In this document: piece after piece, positions 1 to 12,968 of the stretch
Layout: each line of letters begins with the position of its first letter
Position numbering within the stretch: position 1 is the stretch's first letter
NCBI GenBank assembly: GCA_029817715.1
Contig: JARUPY010000387.1
Coordinates: forward strand, 1,984,001 to 2,048,000
DNA length: 64,000 bases
Direction of reading: 5' to 3'
Origin: Melastoma dodecandrum
Taxonomy: Eukaryota; Streptophyta; Magnoliopsida; Myrtales; Melastomataceae
Translations under genes and position numbers: made by a program
Notes under the pieces: model-generated
Told to the model about the DNA's origin: nothing
The model's database searches: none
What the model saw: only the letters and a program-made list of their open reading frames with translations

Positions 1-2745
1 GAGGACAAGATAAAGAAGAGAAGGACAACGTTACTTTCATGCAAGTAAAGCGAAATTAGTACAAAAAGAAAGGGTGAGATTGCTCACCATCGCAGGAATC
101 TTGTTTCCCATGTCTCCATGATCTCTCTGAAAGTCGACTATGAATTGTCCAATCGTATTTAGAAAAATCTCGAATAAATGACAAGAAGGAAAAGTTAAAA
201 GAAAGTTTGAATTTAAGGAAAGTCAATTCAAAACATTACGGATCATATGTGACACGCAAGTGAACATGTATATAAAATGAGCTAATAGGACAAGGAATGA
301 TGGACCATTTAATGAATTAGCAGCATGAGACTTACGCAAAATTAGATGAACCAATATTGTTAACCAGAAGACACTACTAATAGGCTCACACCAGCTTGAG
401 CTACAGGTAGGATAGCAATTCAAAACGAAGGCAGGCAATCTAAAAAAAATCGAAACCGAAGTGACCAGGTTTATGAGCAGCACGAATATGAGATTGAGGT
501 AAAAGGGATTTGCACGTTCACAAAGTACAATTAAACCAGAAGCTGAAATCAGAATTCTATTTGTAAATCATCAACGTAAATGAACTAGTAGTAATGAAGC
601 AGCGAACCATAAACTAACAATGACATTAAAGCAGACAGCGCGTAATCGTTAGCAGGGAAACATATTTCGACAAAAATGAGAATTCTGGCAAGTTGAAATA
701 AGTCAACGATTTGAGCAAGGAGTTTGTCACGGGGATACCCTAACAAACAAACCAATTCCTGCACAAACTAATCTCAAGGTTGAAATACTAACTCAAAACA
801 AAATAAGCAATACGACGAGAACGGGAATTAACAATGTGATTGAAGCAGAAACGAACAAACTGGCAAGTCATATCGGAAACACCCATATATGTACTAATCG
901 CTGGTTCAGCAACGGAAACTCGAAGTATTTTAACAAATTGCAGCAAGTGGAAGATGAAGATACCGCAGGGAGCAAGCAAACAGAATATCTAGATTGAATT
1001 GGTTGCGACGCTGAAATAATTCTTAGATGAGACAGAGTAAGCAGGCGGTATAATCAGATTAGCTGCAGCGATGACGTTTAACACTAATAGGCCATCCCTA
1101 ACAAATTAGAATAAGCATGAGTGAATTAACAGCACGAGTCCACAAACAAAACTCCTGCAAATCAGATGAAGAATCAAAACAGTGGCTCAGAATGCATTGC
1201 TGGCCACATTTAGCGAGTGTACATACGGCTTCCGTCCTCTGTTTTCAAGCAAGCACGGATAATCGAGAGAAAATGTCTCCAGCAGCAATATTATAGAAGT
1301 CAAGCGAGATTACCACACCATATGGATTAAAGGTTTATAAACAACAAACTTCGAGAAACATATGAACAGCAAGCACAAGGCCACAAATAAAACAAGTCAA
1401 AACGTTGTTCAGCTAGAATCGTAATGGCCGAGAATTGTAGGACGGAACAATAAATCAAGAACCAAACCGATAAAATTGTATCAAAAATTAATAGTAAGCC
1501 ATGACAAATCAAGTGAAGTAAAAAAAAGAAATTCGTGATTACGGCAACACGTTAATCAAGGGAAAACGCAACTCACAACTAAATCTCAAAACAAACAGAC
1601 CACGAGACGCGCAGAAATTGAACAAATAGGAACAGACTAATAGAATGCTAGCGAATCTTGAGACCATCGAAAACAGGCGAACGAACAATTACGAAGAATC
1701 ACACAGACCTGTTCTTCATCACTTACAGGTCGACCTCGTTTTGCCGAGAATCCTAATGCAGCGATCACCGGGATGAAGTGTCGGATTGTCCTCGGATGGT
1801 CTCGACAGTCACGAGAGTGGACGGGTTTAAACCAGAGAGTGTTGGCCAAACTCTATCTTGCCGTGATCAACCTTGCTGGTGACTGGAAGGTCAGCTCCGG
1901 GGGGGTTTCCGCAGGGATCTTTGCTCACCTTGCCTGGGAAAGGAGGATAGGCCGAAACGGTAGCTGCTGAAGGATTGGCGAGGCTGCCGGACGTCCGCTG
2001 GTGGATCAGAAGGGGAGGAAAGGCCGAGGGAGGAGGGTGATCGGTGGGAATTTTTATTATTTTTTTTTGGTGTCGAAGAAAAATCCGTTCCAACCGCTCA
2101 ACAGAAAGTTCCCCTTTTATAAGTAGGCGAGAAGAGCGTGAGAGCTAGGTCGATCAGGTAAGTTTCTTTCAATTTTTTTTTTTATTATTATTTTTTTTTA
2201 TTATTATTTTTATCCCGTTATATATGGCATGGTGAAAGTACGGTGGGGTAGGTTGTTAGTTTGTTAAAATAATTTGTTAGGTTGTTAGAATAAGTTGTTA
2301 TTAATTTGTTAAAGTGAATTGTTATAAATTAGAATGAAAATGATAATGAAATGTTAAATTTCAACAAATTTTGGAGGAATTTAAAGAAAATTCGTTATTT
2401 TTTTTGATTAATTATTTTAATGGGGTCTTGTTAGACTTTAGTCGTTTTTACCTTATTATTAAGAACCTAAGTCAATGTACATGTGCTTGAACTTCAAATT
2501 AAAATGAATGAACTTGATCTAAATGACAAAAAAAAAAAAACGTTAAAATGTAATTTTAACCATTTTTTTAAAAAAAAAAAATAAAGAAATTAGTTTCATG
2601 TAACTAATTCCTAATTTGAAATTGACCATTTAACCATGTAACATGAATTTAATTGAATATTACGAAAGATTCAAAATCATTTCTCTTAAAACCAAAGATT
2701 AAGGATTTTAAAAAAAAATCGAAAATTCGATTTGGGGTGTCTACA
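1..2745 (-). repeat. LTR1, 3' LTR of copy A, truncated by window edge
   Basis: On the minus strand the LTR begins with TGTAGACACCCC at 2745, directly after a polypurine tract. By comparison with LTR2, about 750 bp of its far end lie outside the window. It holds a TATA-like motif near 2114-2123 and A/T-rich length-variable runs near 2170-2215. Small ORFs in it recur in all three LTRs but look like chance frames. I see no host gene in it. Confidence 0.9.
2114..2123 (-). promoter_or_regulatory. LTR TATA-box candidate
   Basis: The minus strand reads CTTATAAAAG, about 620 bp after the LTR start. It is conserved at 16897-16906 in LTR2 and 31662-31671 in LTR3. Position within the LTR and conservation in all three copies suit the retrotransposon promoter; no transcript evidence is available. 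Confidence 0.6.
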
Positions 2746-2762
2746 GTTTGCCCCTCTTTGCG
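2746..2762 (-). other. Polypurine tract of copy A
   Basis: The minus strand reads CGCAAAGAGGGGCAAAC directly before the LTR TG, as expected for the plus-strand DNA primer of an LTR retrotransposon. The same tract precedes LTR2 at 17505-17521. Confidence 0.85.
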
Positions 2763-5154
2763 AGAGAATCTGGAAAGATTTTCTCGCAAAGACGATCTAG
2801 AGACCTTAAATCGAATTTTGCGATCTGCTTTTGGGAGACCTGCTTTGGGATCAGATTAAACAAATGTGTTAGTAACGAGAGCAACTTGAATTATATGCGA
2901 ACAAATGCGACCATGATGTCCATGTATATCATGCTTCACTTATGTAATTCGATAAGGGAAAATGCTTCTGAACATGATTATTGAAGGTCTTCCTCACACT
3001 CTCGAGGTTCACTCGTGTTTGTGTGAGCTCGTCTTGATTGGACTTGGACTTCCCTTGACTAGGATGCTCATGTACCAGTTGAAGGAGTCTTGACTCGGGT
3101 TATAATGTCGGTTTTGGCGTAAGGCCTTTCATAGAAAGTTTAAAACTTTTCTACTTGGAAGGAATAAATCCATGAGACTTTGTCGGAAAGAGACCTATTT
3201 TACAAAGGTTTCATCGTTCAAGCAGATGATCTGTCATTTGGACAGCTTACTATTCAGCACACTTCGTTTGGGGATAATGTGACCATTCACTAGGAGTAAT
3301 GAAATTCTTGTTTTAAGTAGATCCGCTGGGGATGAAAGTTCCATTGGGAATTCTTTGAATTTGTTGCGAAAATTTCATTTTGAACACCTTTGCTTTTGCA
3401 ACCAACTTGTTGGCTCTGGTGTTTTTTTTATTTTTGCTCTTTTGAATTTTGCACTTTGCTTTTGCTGGGCTTTGGCCTTTGTGCTTTTCTTTTGCTTTTT
3501 CTTTTCTCTTTTTTTTTGAAGGATCTGCTGGGAATGTTTTTTTTTTATTCTTTGGGGAATAAAACTTCATTGATACTCATTTTGAGGAGTGGCCTGCTTA
3601 GTTTTGCATATCCACTGACCTTGTCTTTCCACTTGAACTTTGAGGAAGTGTCGCCTTCGCCGTCGGTCGTTTCCCACTTTCTACTACAGGACTCCTTTTG
3701 ACCTCGGTGTGAGGTTGTCTTTGGACTAAAGGGTAACAGTATTTATAAAAGCTCCGGTTTGGCTCTAAGGGTTAGCAACGGTCGATGTACTGTGTTTGGG
3801 ATAGAGAAGAGAATGCTCCTTTTCATTCAGGCTTTGAGCATCTTTTGTCAACAGATTCTGAGTCCAATCTCGATGCTCGTTTTTTTATAAGAACTCACAG
3901 TGTTTGCACTCAACTCTCTAGGGTAGGTGTTTAGGATAGGGTTTGCCTTCTTTTCCATGTTCAGAAGTATTTGCGAACTCCATGGGGTGATGGTATGACA
4001 TCTACAATATAAATGATATGCAGATGATGCAAACTCACTGGGTGGATGACGTTCATGTGCATCCCTTGATGACTTATGTTGCGCCCTGGTTGTGGATTTA
4101 TGAACTTTACTTTGGGAATTTGGTATCTGCTTTGGAGATCCTCCATGATATAAGGTGTTCGTGTTCCTACATCAAGGAATAGAGATCGAGTGAGTTCATG
4201 TAACCTGACTCTTGTCGAGGAAATAAAGAAACGATAAAGTTGGGCATCCGCTGGGGGAATAAGCTGTGAATGTCCGTCCATCTTGACTGTTGTTGGAGAA
4301 AATGCTTGTATGTTCAACTTCTACTGGGGATTGTGGTACACTTATGAAGTCAATTCCAACTTTGGAGAAATGAGGAGCATGACTCCAACTGGGGAATGAT
4401 AAGAAATTTTAATAGGGAATAAACATTCCCTTTTACGTGATCATCCTTGGTGATAACAAAGGCAATCTCGAAGCTTTGGTTCGAAATTTTCCACCCAACC
4501 ACCCTCGCCTTTGTTCGTAATGCGAGGTTGCTCATGTACCTGCACCCGCCAAAGGGCGAAAGTAAGCTCATGTAACTTGTTTTGATAAATGAGAAAAGTA
4601 TTGATTTTGAAACAACACTTCCTTTCATGTAATCGTTGTTTGTTGACAACGAAGGCTTCTCCAAGATTGCTTGAAGTTTTTCCACCCTACCACCCTCGCC
4701 TTTCGTTGTCTGTCTAGGATGCTCATGTACCTATGAGACGAACGCAGGGCAAAAACAAGTATGTTCATGTAACTTGTTTTGTAAAGAAAGTATTAATATT
4801 GAAATAATACTCCCTTTCCTGTTGTTTCGTCATTGCATCTTCGTCCGCAGGAATCGAAGGGTTGACGAAATTGCGATAAGACTTTATCCTGAAGTTTTTT
4901 GCCATCCAACCACTCTCTGCTTTATACAGGAATTATGTATCCTTCATATGAGGAGCTCTTGTACCTTTCATGTTACTCGTTGTTTTGACAACGAAGGCTT
5001 CTCCAAGATTGCTTGGAGTTTTACCACCCTGCCACCCACGCCTTCGTCCACATGATAGGGAGTTTTTGTACCTATATGCGACAAGGGCAAAAGCAAGTGA
5101 GCTCATGTAACTTGTTTTGTTAGGAAAGTATCGATGTGGATCGAATACTCCCTT
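2763..5154 (-). repeat. 3' untranslated region of copy A with ~185-bp degenerate tandem repeats
   Basis: This is non-coding sequence between the pol stop and the polypurine tract. From about 4428 to 5160 it holds four degenerate tandem units. Landmarks of the type 'ctcccTTTCATGT' recur near 4428, 4616, 4809, 4968 and 5148, each unit also carrying a 'ccaccct..caccc..gcctt' block and 'ctcatgtaacttgtttt'. Long tandem-repeat 3' UTRs are known from Tat/Ogre elements. A lysine-rich frame at 3313-3570 is low complexity and I do not consider it a gene. Confidence 0.75.
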
Positions 5155-8100
5155 TCATGTGTAGTAGCGCCGAAGAGCATCCGCATTGATTGGTTGCGGT
5201 AGTTCTTGTCCATCCATCTTGGTTAGGATGGTTGCCCCTCCCGAGAAGGCATGTTTTACCACAAAAGGTCCTTCATAATTCGGGGCGAATTTTCCTCTTG
5301 GATCCTTGTAGTTGGGAATGATCCGTTTGAGAACGAGGTCTCCAGGTCGATATCGGATCGGTTTGACCTTCTTGTTGAACGCCCGAGCCATGCGTTGTTG
5401 ATATAACTGCATGTGATGGGCTGCCGCGAGCCTTTTTTCGTCTATGAAATCGAGATGAACAAGATGATGATTGATCTTGTCTTCATCTGTCATATTGTTC
5501 TGGGACAATATCCTAAGTTTGACCTCTGCCGGAATCACTGCTTGTGTTCCATGGACGAGCTCGAATGGAGTTGCCCCAGTCGATGTTCGCATCGTCGTTC
5601 GGTATGCGAGTAGCGCAAATGGGAGCTTTTCATGCCAGTCGCGATACGTGATTACTGTTTTCTGAAGAATCTTCTTCATATTCTTGTTTGCTGCTTCGAT
5701 TGCGCCATTCATTTGTGGACGGTACGGTGAAGAGTTGATGTGTTTAATTCTGAATTCTTCGCAGAGAGAATGCATGAGTTTGCTATTAAAGTTGGAACCA
5801 TTGTCGGTGACGAGTAGTTCCGGTATGCCATATCTAGCGATGATGTTAATCCGCATAAATCGCACGACGTTCTTTGCGGTAACTTCTCTAAATGATTGAG
5901 CTTCGATCCACTTGGTGAAATAGTCAATTGCGACTAAGATGAATCGATGTCCATTTGATGCTATGGGATTGATGGGTCCAATGACGTCCATGCCCCACAT
6001 TGAAAATGGCCACGGCTCGAATAAAGGGTAGAGCCTGGTAGGAGGTACATGCACCTTGACACTATAAATTTGACACTTGTGACATGCTTTGACGTATTTG
6101 ATACAATCGGCTTCCATTGTCGACCAATAATATCCCAAACGCATGATTTTTTGGGCAAGTGCGTATCCATTCATGTGAGGACCACAAGCACCTTCGTGTA
6201 CTTCCATCATAATGTCTTTAGCTTCTTTTTCTGTGATGCACCGCATGAGGGTCGTCGTGAAAGACTTCTTGTATAGGTTGTTCCCGTCGAGAAAGTAACC
6301 TCTGGATAACCTCCTGATGAACTTGCGTTCTTTCCTTGTGCTTATATGAGGAAAGTCTCCTGAATGTAGATACGCCCTAATATCGGCATACCATGGAGAT
6401 GGATCAACTTGTTGATCGGGTTCAGTGTTCATGCAACTAGGCTCTTCGATGATGTTGATGCGTAGAGGTTCAATGTCCATTTCTCCGGCCAATGGTATCA
6501 TTGATGCGAGGGTTGCAAGTGCATCTGCAAATCGATTGTCGAATCGTGGTAGGTAACTGAAACTAATGTCTGTAAATTTTCGAATCAGCTCTTGCATATA
6601 ATCTTGATATATGATAAGTTTTGGATCTCTTGTGCGCCAATCTCCGTTGGTTTGAGAGATTATGAGTGTAGAATCTCCATAAACGTCTAAGAATCGTGCT
6701 TTTATGTCAAGTGCACGTAGTAAACCGAGAATACATGCTTCATATTCAGAAATGTTATTTGTGCATGGGAATGTGACTTTAGCAGCAACTGGATAATATT
6801 GCCCGTTTGGGGATATCACAACTGCTCCAATGCCAGAACCTGATGAGTTGACTGCGCCATCAAAATACATCGTCCATCGTTGTTCTGAATCTACTAGTAA
6901 GATGTCATCATCTGGCAGCTTAATTTCCAGTGGGAAATCGTCTGTCCCTGGATATTCTGCTATGTGATCGGCAATAGTTCTGCCTTTGATTGATTTCGTT
7001 GAGTGAAATTTGATGTCGAATTCGGCAAGTTGCAGCTGCCATTTTGAAATTCTTCTGATAAGAGTTGGTCTCTCGAAGAGGTATTTGAGCGGATCATTAT
7101 CTGAAATTAGCAATATCTCGTAATGGAGAGTATATTGTCGGAGACGATGAAGAACCCAAACGAGTGCGCATCATGTGCGTTCCGGGACTGTGTATCGGGC
7201 TTCGCAGTCTGTGAATTTTTTGCTGAGGTAATAAATGGCGTGTTCCTTGGCGCCTGGTAACTGCTGTGCTAGCATTGCCCCAAATGACTCTTCTAGTACT
7301 GTTAGATAGAGCGTGAGCGGATGTCCCGGCTTTGGCGGGATAAGGATTGGCGGTTCTGTTAGGTACATCTTGATCTGTTCGAATGCGTTCCTGCAATCTT
7401 CATCCCATTCAAATATGACGTTTTTTTTCAATTTCCTGAATAGAGGTTTGCATGTGTCGGCCAGATTGGAAATAAACCTTCCGATATAATTGATGCGGCC
7501 CATGAAGCCACGGATCTCTTTAACTGACTTTGGTGCTGGAAGTTCCTTAATTGCTTTGATTTTATCTGGGTCTATTTCAATGCCTTTATTGCTTACAACA
7601 AACCCAAGAAGTTTCCCCGATGTTGCCTCAAACACGCATTTGGCAGGATTGAGACGCAATTTGTATTTACGAAGCCGTTCAAACAGCTTGCGTAGAACGA
7701 CCATGTGATCTTCTTCTGTTCTGGATTTGGCGATCATGTCATCAACATAAACTTCGATCTCACGGTGCATCATGTCATGGAATAGGACTACCATTGCTCG
7801 TTGATATGTTGCCCCGGCGTTCTTTAGCCCAAATGGCATAACTCGGTAACAGAATGTGCCCCAGGGTGTGATGAATGTTGTCTTTTCCTTATCTGCCTCA
7901 GCCATCTTGATCTGATTATAGCCAGAGAATCCGTCCATAAAGGAGAATTTGTTGAAACCGGCCGTGTTGTCCACTAATAGATCGATGTGCGGTAGATGAA
8001 AGTCATCCTTAGGACTGGCTTTATTGAGGTCTCGGTAATCCACGCATACTCTGACTTTTCCATTCTTCTTCATGACCGGGACGATGTTTGCGACCCATTG

Positions 8101-11100
8101 AGGATATTCCGATACTTCGATAAAATTGACTTTAAGTAGCTTGTCTACTTCTTCCTTGATTGCAAGGGCTAGTTCCGGTTTGTATCGACGTTGCTTTTGT
8201 TTGATTGGATGAATCAAAGGATTAGTGGGGATTTTGTGCTCCACTATTTCTGAGTCTAATCCTGGCATATCTGCGTATGACCAAGCGAAGACATCTGAAA
8301 ATTCTCTGAGAAGATTTATAATTTTCTCGGCTTCATCTGTTAGTAAGTCTGCACCAATGAAGAGCTCTTTGGGCTCGTCTTCTGTTCCAATATTGATAGA
8401 AATTGGTTCTTGCAGAGTGACTTCCTTGGGATTTTCATGTCTCAGTAATCCTTGTTCTAGGCCATGGTAGCCGTCAAGGGATTCCGGATTTTGAATGACT
8501 TCTTCATCTGGATCTTCTGATGTTTCGGGGTCTTTTGACGATTGGCCGTCTGTCTCATCGAATTCATCTGAAATATGACCACACTCTATTTGAAAAGGTT
8601 CTGGGAGTTTGTCCCGGAATTCTTGAATAGTTTCTGAAGTGTTATTCCCTTTGAGTGGCAACTCGTCTAGGTTCAATGCTCCTTTGAGGTGGAGATCTGC
8701 CATAGCATCGGCTAATTGCTCCTGCTGTAACGTGCCCCGTGATGCCGGAACGAATACCTCGTATAAGTCTGGATAGCCGAGAATTCCGCATGTCTCGATC
8801 CTTAATTTCCAATCTTGAATAGTCTCTTCTTCATACCCGATACCCACTTTGTCGGCTGGCCTGGAGATCTGAATTGGGAAAAGCATGCCTTGTCCTCTTG
8901 CTCCCAAACCTCCTCCAATCTGGTATCCCATTTGAAGCAAAACTCGTGCCATGTTTGCGACCACTGGTTCGATTGGCGGGTCATTATTGACTTTTCGGAT
9001 CATGTTTACCATCTCGAATGCTTGCATCGTAGACGGTTCAACAGAGGGTTCTCCAACATATGGAATGTCGACTTCATTGCATAATTCAATATCTCGTTCC
9101 CCGTTGACAGTTACGAGTTTGCCTCCGAAAGGGAACTTCACTTTTTGATGATACGTGGAAGGGATTGCCCCAGCTTGATGAATCCATGGTCTCCCAAGTA
9201 ACATGTTGAAAGAGCTGTTAGTTTCAAGCACCTGGAATGCAGTCATAAATTTAGCCGGGCCCATAATGATTTCCAGGATTATTTCTCCGAGGGGTTTGCG
9301 CTTTGCTCCGTCAAATGCTCTGATGTTTAAGCTGGGCGGAGACATGTTTTTCACGTCGAGTCCCAATTGGCGAGCGACTCCCAGAGGTAGTATGTTAACT
9401 CCAGAGCCTCCGTCGATCAACACTTTGGAGATCTGATTGCCCATGCAGCTTAATGTTATGAACAAAGCTTTATTACTTTCCTCTGCTCCTTTTGGGACGT
9501 CTTGGTCGGAAAAAGTGATGGCATTTTGAGCCAACATCCCATTCATGAATATGTCAAAAGCATTAACTTCGATTTCTGGCGGTACATGCACCTCTGCCAA
9601 GAACCTCTCCAGTGAATTTCGATGTTTGTCTGACGAGTTGATCAGATCAAATAACGAGATTTGTGCTGGTTGTCTCTTCAACTGCTCTATAATGTCATAG
9701 TCGCTAACCTTTATCGTCTTGACGACCTGCCTGATTTCTTCGGCAGTGGGCACTTTGGGCTCCGGATTCTTAGGTAACTCAGGTCCCGCTACAACCTTTC
9801 CCAATCGGGTAATTAACCCCACATTGTCTTCTGTCAACTGGACATTTCGTGTCACCGTTGGTCCCATCACGATAGGGGTGACCGAAGGAATTTGCACTTG
9901 CGGTACTTCAAAATTTGAGCTCATCCCTGAAGGATAGTACACATAGGGCTTTGGGATAGTTGGTTGCCCCGGAAGGATGTAGAGATGTTTTGTGGGATGG
10001 GGTTTGCCTCTCCCTTTTCCTCCTTGTTTGTGCAAGGGTTCATACATGTGAGTTTCTTCTTGTGACTCCAAATTATTTTCATTGTCTGCCGGAGTTGTCG
10101 GCGTCCCATCCAATGCTCTGACTGTTGGGTATGACAAAGGTGTCGACATTCCATATGTTGGAGTCCTGATTTCCATAGGCTGATATTGATATTCCCACAT
10201 CGGCGCTAGTGACCATTGGCCTCCCGGTGTAACCACAATATCTTCTGTATTGGTTTGAATTTGGCTGCTTGAGCCTTCATCCCTCGGATAAGATAAACCT
10301 GAAGGCGGGGTGGACATGTAAAGAAAGTCCTGGGGATATACAGGGGTCCTATTGAGTGGTGGAAGAGGATGTTCCTCCCATGGATAGACGACGTCTCTGT
10401 CAGGAGATGGGTGTCGGGAGAGTCTCACTTGACCTTGCGTGGGGAGAGACGGAGATGCATGATCCGACATATCCTGCAATCTTTGGACATATTCTTGCTG
10501 GGCAGCTTGAACTTTGTCTAAGAAGTCATTTGCCTCTCGAGCTACAACAGCGTCACCTAATTTTCGGTTTTCCAGTGTTGGGAAGCGATAATTATGCATC
10601 ATGGTCGATCTCGCCATTCCTCTCGGAGGGTTATCAACAATTCCTTCTGATGGTTCCCGTTCATCTCAAGAACTATCATCTTCTCCTGATGATCCATCAG
10701 TTATTCCTTCTGAGGGATCTTCTTCTTGTTCGGAGGAGTCCTCTTCTTGTGATGATTCTTCCATATTCTCTTCTTCTGAAATGTCTCCGTCTGAAAATTC
10801 TGCTTCAATCAAGTTTACATGTTCTGGGAGAGGATTCTTTTGCACATTTGGTGCAGGGGCCGGAGCAGAGGCAAACGTAATAACTCCATCATCTAAAAGG
10901 TTTTGAATTTTGAATCGTAGGGCGATGCAATCTTTCGTGTCATGTCCAAGTGCCCCAGAATGATAATGGCATACCGCCTTGGGGTTATAGCCAATGGATG
11001 TAGGATGGGTTGGTTTGGCATCGACTGGTTTGAGGAAGCCCAGATCCCTTAAACGAAAGAACATAACATCCAACGGGTCAGGAGTCGGAGTTAAGTCTTC

Positions 11101-12432
11101 GAGTCTACGTCGTGGTCGCTCTTGTCCTACCGGCTTTGGCGGTGGAGGCCTCGCCGCGGGGGCCAATGGTCTGAATCTGTTCACAGTAGGTACAAAAGGT
11201 CTAGGCGCCGTTGCCATATATGTCCTTGGCGCATAAGAGGCTGGGGGCGGCACCGTTTTCATCAAAGGTTTGTTGTATTCTGTTGTTGCGACTAGCTCTT
11301 TGGGCTTAGTCTTCATTGCCGGCTTTACTACTGGGGTCGGAATAAGACCGTCTCGACTAATCTGATCTAAACGGTCAGCATTAATCACTGCTTGGGCGAG
11401 GGTTGAAGGAGTCTGCCCGATCATGTAAGGGAGATATTCTCTGGGTAACAGCTGATTGAACTCGTCTATCAGTTTTCGCTCTTTGAGAGTGGGTTTAATC
11501 TGAGATGCCACCTGACGAAAACAGTAAGCAAACTGCTTCATGCCTTCAGTTCGATACCTTTTCATTTTCCTCAGATCTGATATAGTAGGAGCCATTTCCA
11601 CATTGAAACTGTAATAATTCAGAAAATCAAGCGCCAGCTCTTTGAAAGTGGAATATTGACTCAGATCCTTTGTATAATACCAATGGAGTGGCGACTCTGC
11701 CAGACTCTCTTGGAACATTGTAATGCGAAATTTATCATCAGCCGGATATACTGCCATTTTGTGACAGAAATGTTTCAAGTGTAGCTCTGGGCAACCCTTC
11801 CCTCTGAACTTCTCGAATTCAGGTATCTTAAATTTCGGAGGGATTTGAAATTGAGGGACATGGAAATCCTTGTATTCCCATGAATGTGCTCCGTAGCCCT
11901 GTATAGCATTTAGGCGCTCTTCTAGTTTCGCCAAGCGCTTTGACTCTGATTCCTGCATGGAGGATATCATTGCCTCAAGTCTTGTCTGGATAGCACTGGT
12001 TTGGCTGTGGTCTCCGAGTAGTTCATCGACAAGTGTGGCATTACGGATGGCAGGGTTTGGTTGGTGAATCTCCGCCTGTGGAGTTTGGTTGCTGATAGGG
12101 GGGCTGGGAGTTTCAAAGTTGTTGATTGGCGGAGAAGGAATAGTGGTAGAGACATAAGGAGTTGGCCTTGTCATGGGGAAATTTGGTCTAGCAGTATGTG
12201 GTTGGTGATGATTTGGTTCATAGGTAGTTGGTGGGTAGGGAGTCGGCCCGAATCTAGGCTGGGGATAATATGGGGGAATGTGTGGTTGGTAGACGTTTGG
12301 TAAGAAGGTTCCAAGCATGTTTGGTGGATTATATGGGTGGGTCGGGGTGGCTGTTGATCCCATCCCGAGAGCGGGATGGAAATAAGGGTTGTATATTGGA
12401 GGCGGGTTTGTTGAGACGGAAGACCCCATCAT
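5155..12432 (-). pseudogene. Gag-Pol polyprotein, copy A (two in-frame stops)
   Basis: One reading frame of about 2425 codons is broken by TGA at 10668-10666 (gag-protease linker) and TGA at 7173-7171 (RNase H). Reading along: a Pro-rich N-terminus; a retrotransposon gag domain (about residues 190-360) and a modified zinc knuckle (CHYHSGALGHDTKDC); protease with IDGGSG at about 9440; a G-patch-like stretch (MGYQIGGGLGARGQG) at about 8930; RT with YVDD at about 7750; RNase H; archaeal-type RNase H with YFDGA at about 6860; integrase with HHCC zinc region, D-D-E core and C-terminal tail ending at 5155. Copy B reads Gly at the first TGA, so that stop is private to copy A. A 9-bp in-frame deletion sits in the integrase C-terminal part near 5515. 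Confidence 0.92.
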
Positions 12433-12968
12433 GTAGGGGGTAGGTGTGGGTTATGTGGCGGAGCTGAGGTTGGGGTTACCACAGGCGGAGTAGTGAAAGG
12501 GATAGAAATTGAGGTAGGGATTGGAATCTCCATGGCAGTCAGCTGCCTCTGCAACAGTTGTGCCATCATCTGCTTCAAGGAATCGAGCTCAGTGGTGAGA
12601 ACATCGACCTTCTGCGACAGGGTATTATCCACAGCGCTTTGGGCTGGATTGGCATTATCAAGTACTTCCACAGCTGGCGGAGTAGTTGATGACTGTATAG
12701 CTGATGCCGTAAAAGCGGTGATTGGAGGAATGTGAGTTGGGAGTGTACCCCCTAATCCCGATTGCCCCATGTTGAAAGTAGGGGTTGCAGCATTGAATGG
12801 CGGGAACATCATGTTGATCTCCGCAGTAGTAGAAACCGGGAACGAGAGCCCAATAGCAGGTGTCGAAGTTGCGGCAATGGCGGTAAGGCCTGAGGTATTC
12901 CCGATCATGCTGGCAGGAACGCCTTGAATAGTCTGATCTGCAGTATGGTTAGCCATGAGGTTTTTCAA
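12429..12968 (-). CDS. First ORF (179 aa) of copy A, upstream of and overlapping gag
   Basis: This ORF is rich in Thr, Pro, Ala and Ser, with a predicted coiled-coil stretch (heptad-like LSQKVDVLTTELDSLKQMM) near its middle. It ends in TGA that overlaps the ATG of the gag-pol frame (ATGA at 12432-12429), so the two frames are offset. Copy B has the identical arrangement. It may be a genuine ORF1 as in Ogre-type elements, or the N-terminal part of Gag separated by an old frameshift. No known domain is recognised. Confidence 0.6.
   Translation of the reverse strand: MKNLMANHTADQTIQGVPASMIGNTSGLTAIAATSTPAIGLSFPVSTTAEINMMFPPFNAATPTFNMGQSGLGGTLPTHIPPITAFTASAIQSSTTPPAVEVLDNANPAQSAVDNTLSQKVDVLTTELDSLKQMMAQLLQRQLTAMEIPIPTSISIPFTTPPVVTPTSAPPHNPHLPPT

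Noticed and set aside
1637..2093. Small frames in the LTR conserved in all three copies
   Set aside because: Conservation reflects recent LTR identity; no domain or codon signal supports a gene.
3313..3570. Lysine-rich 85-codon frame, repeated at 18072-18329
   Set aside because: Low-complexity reverse of a T-rich 3' UTR stretch; its conservation is explained by the retrotransposon duplication.
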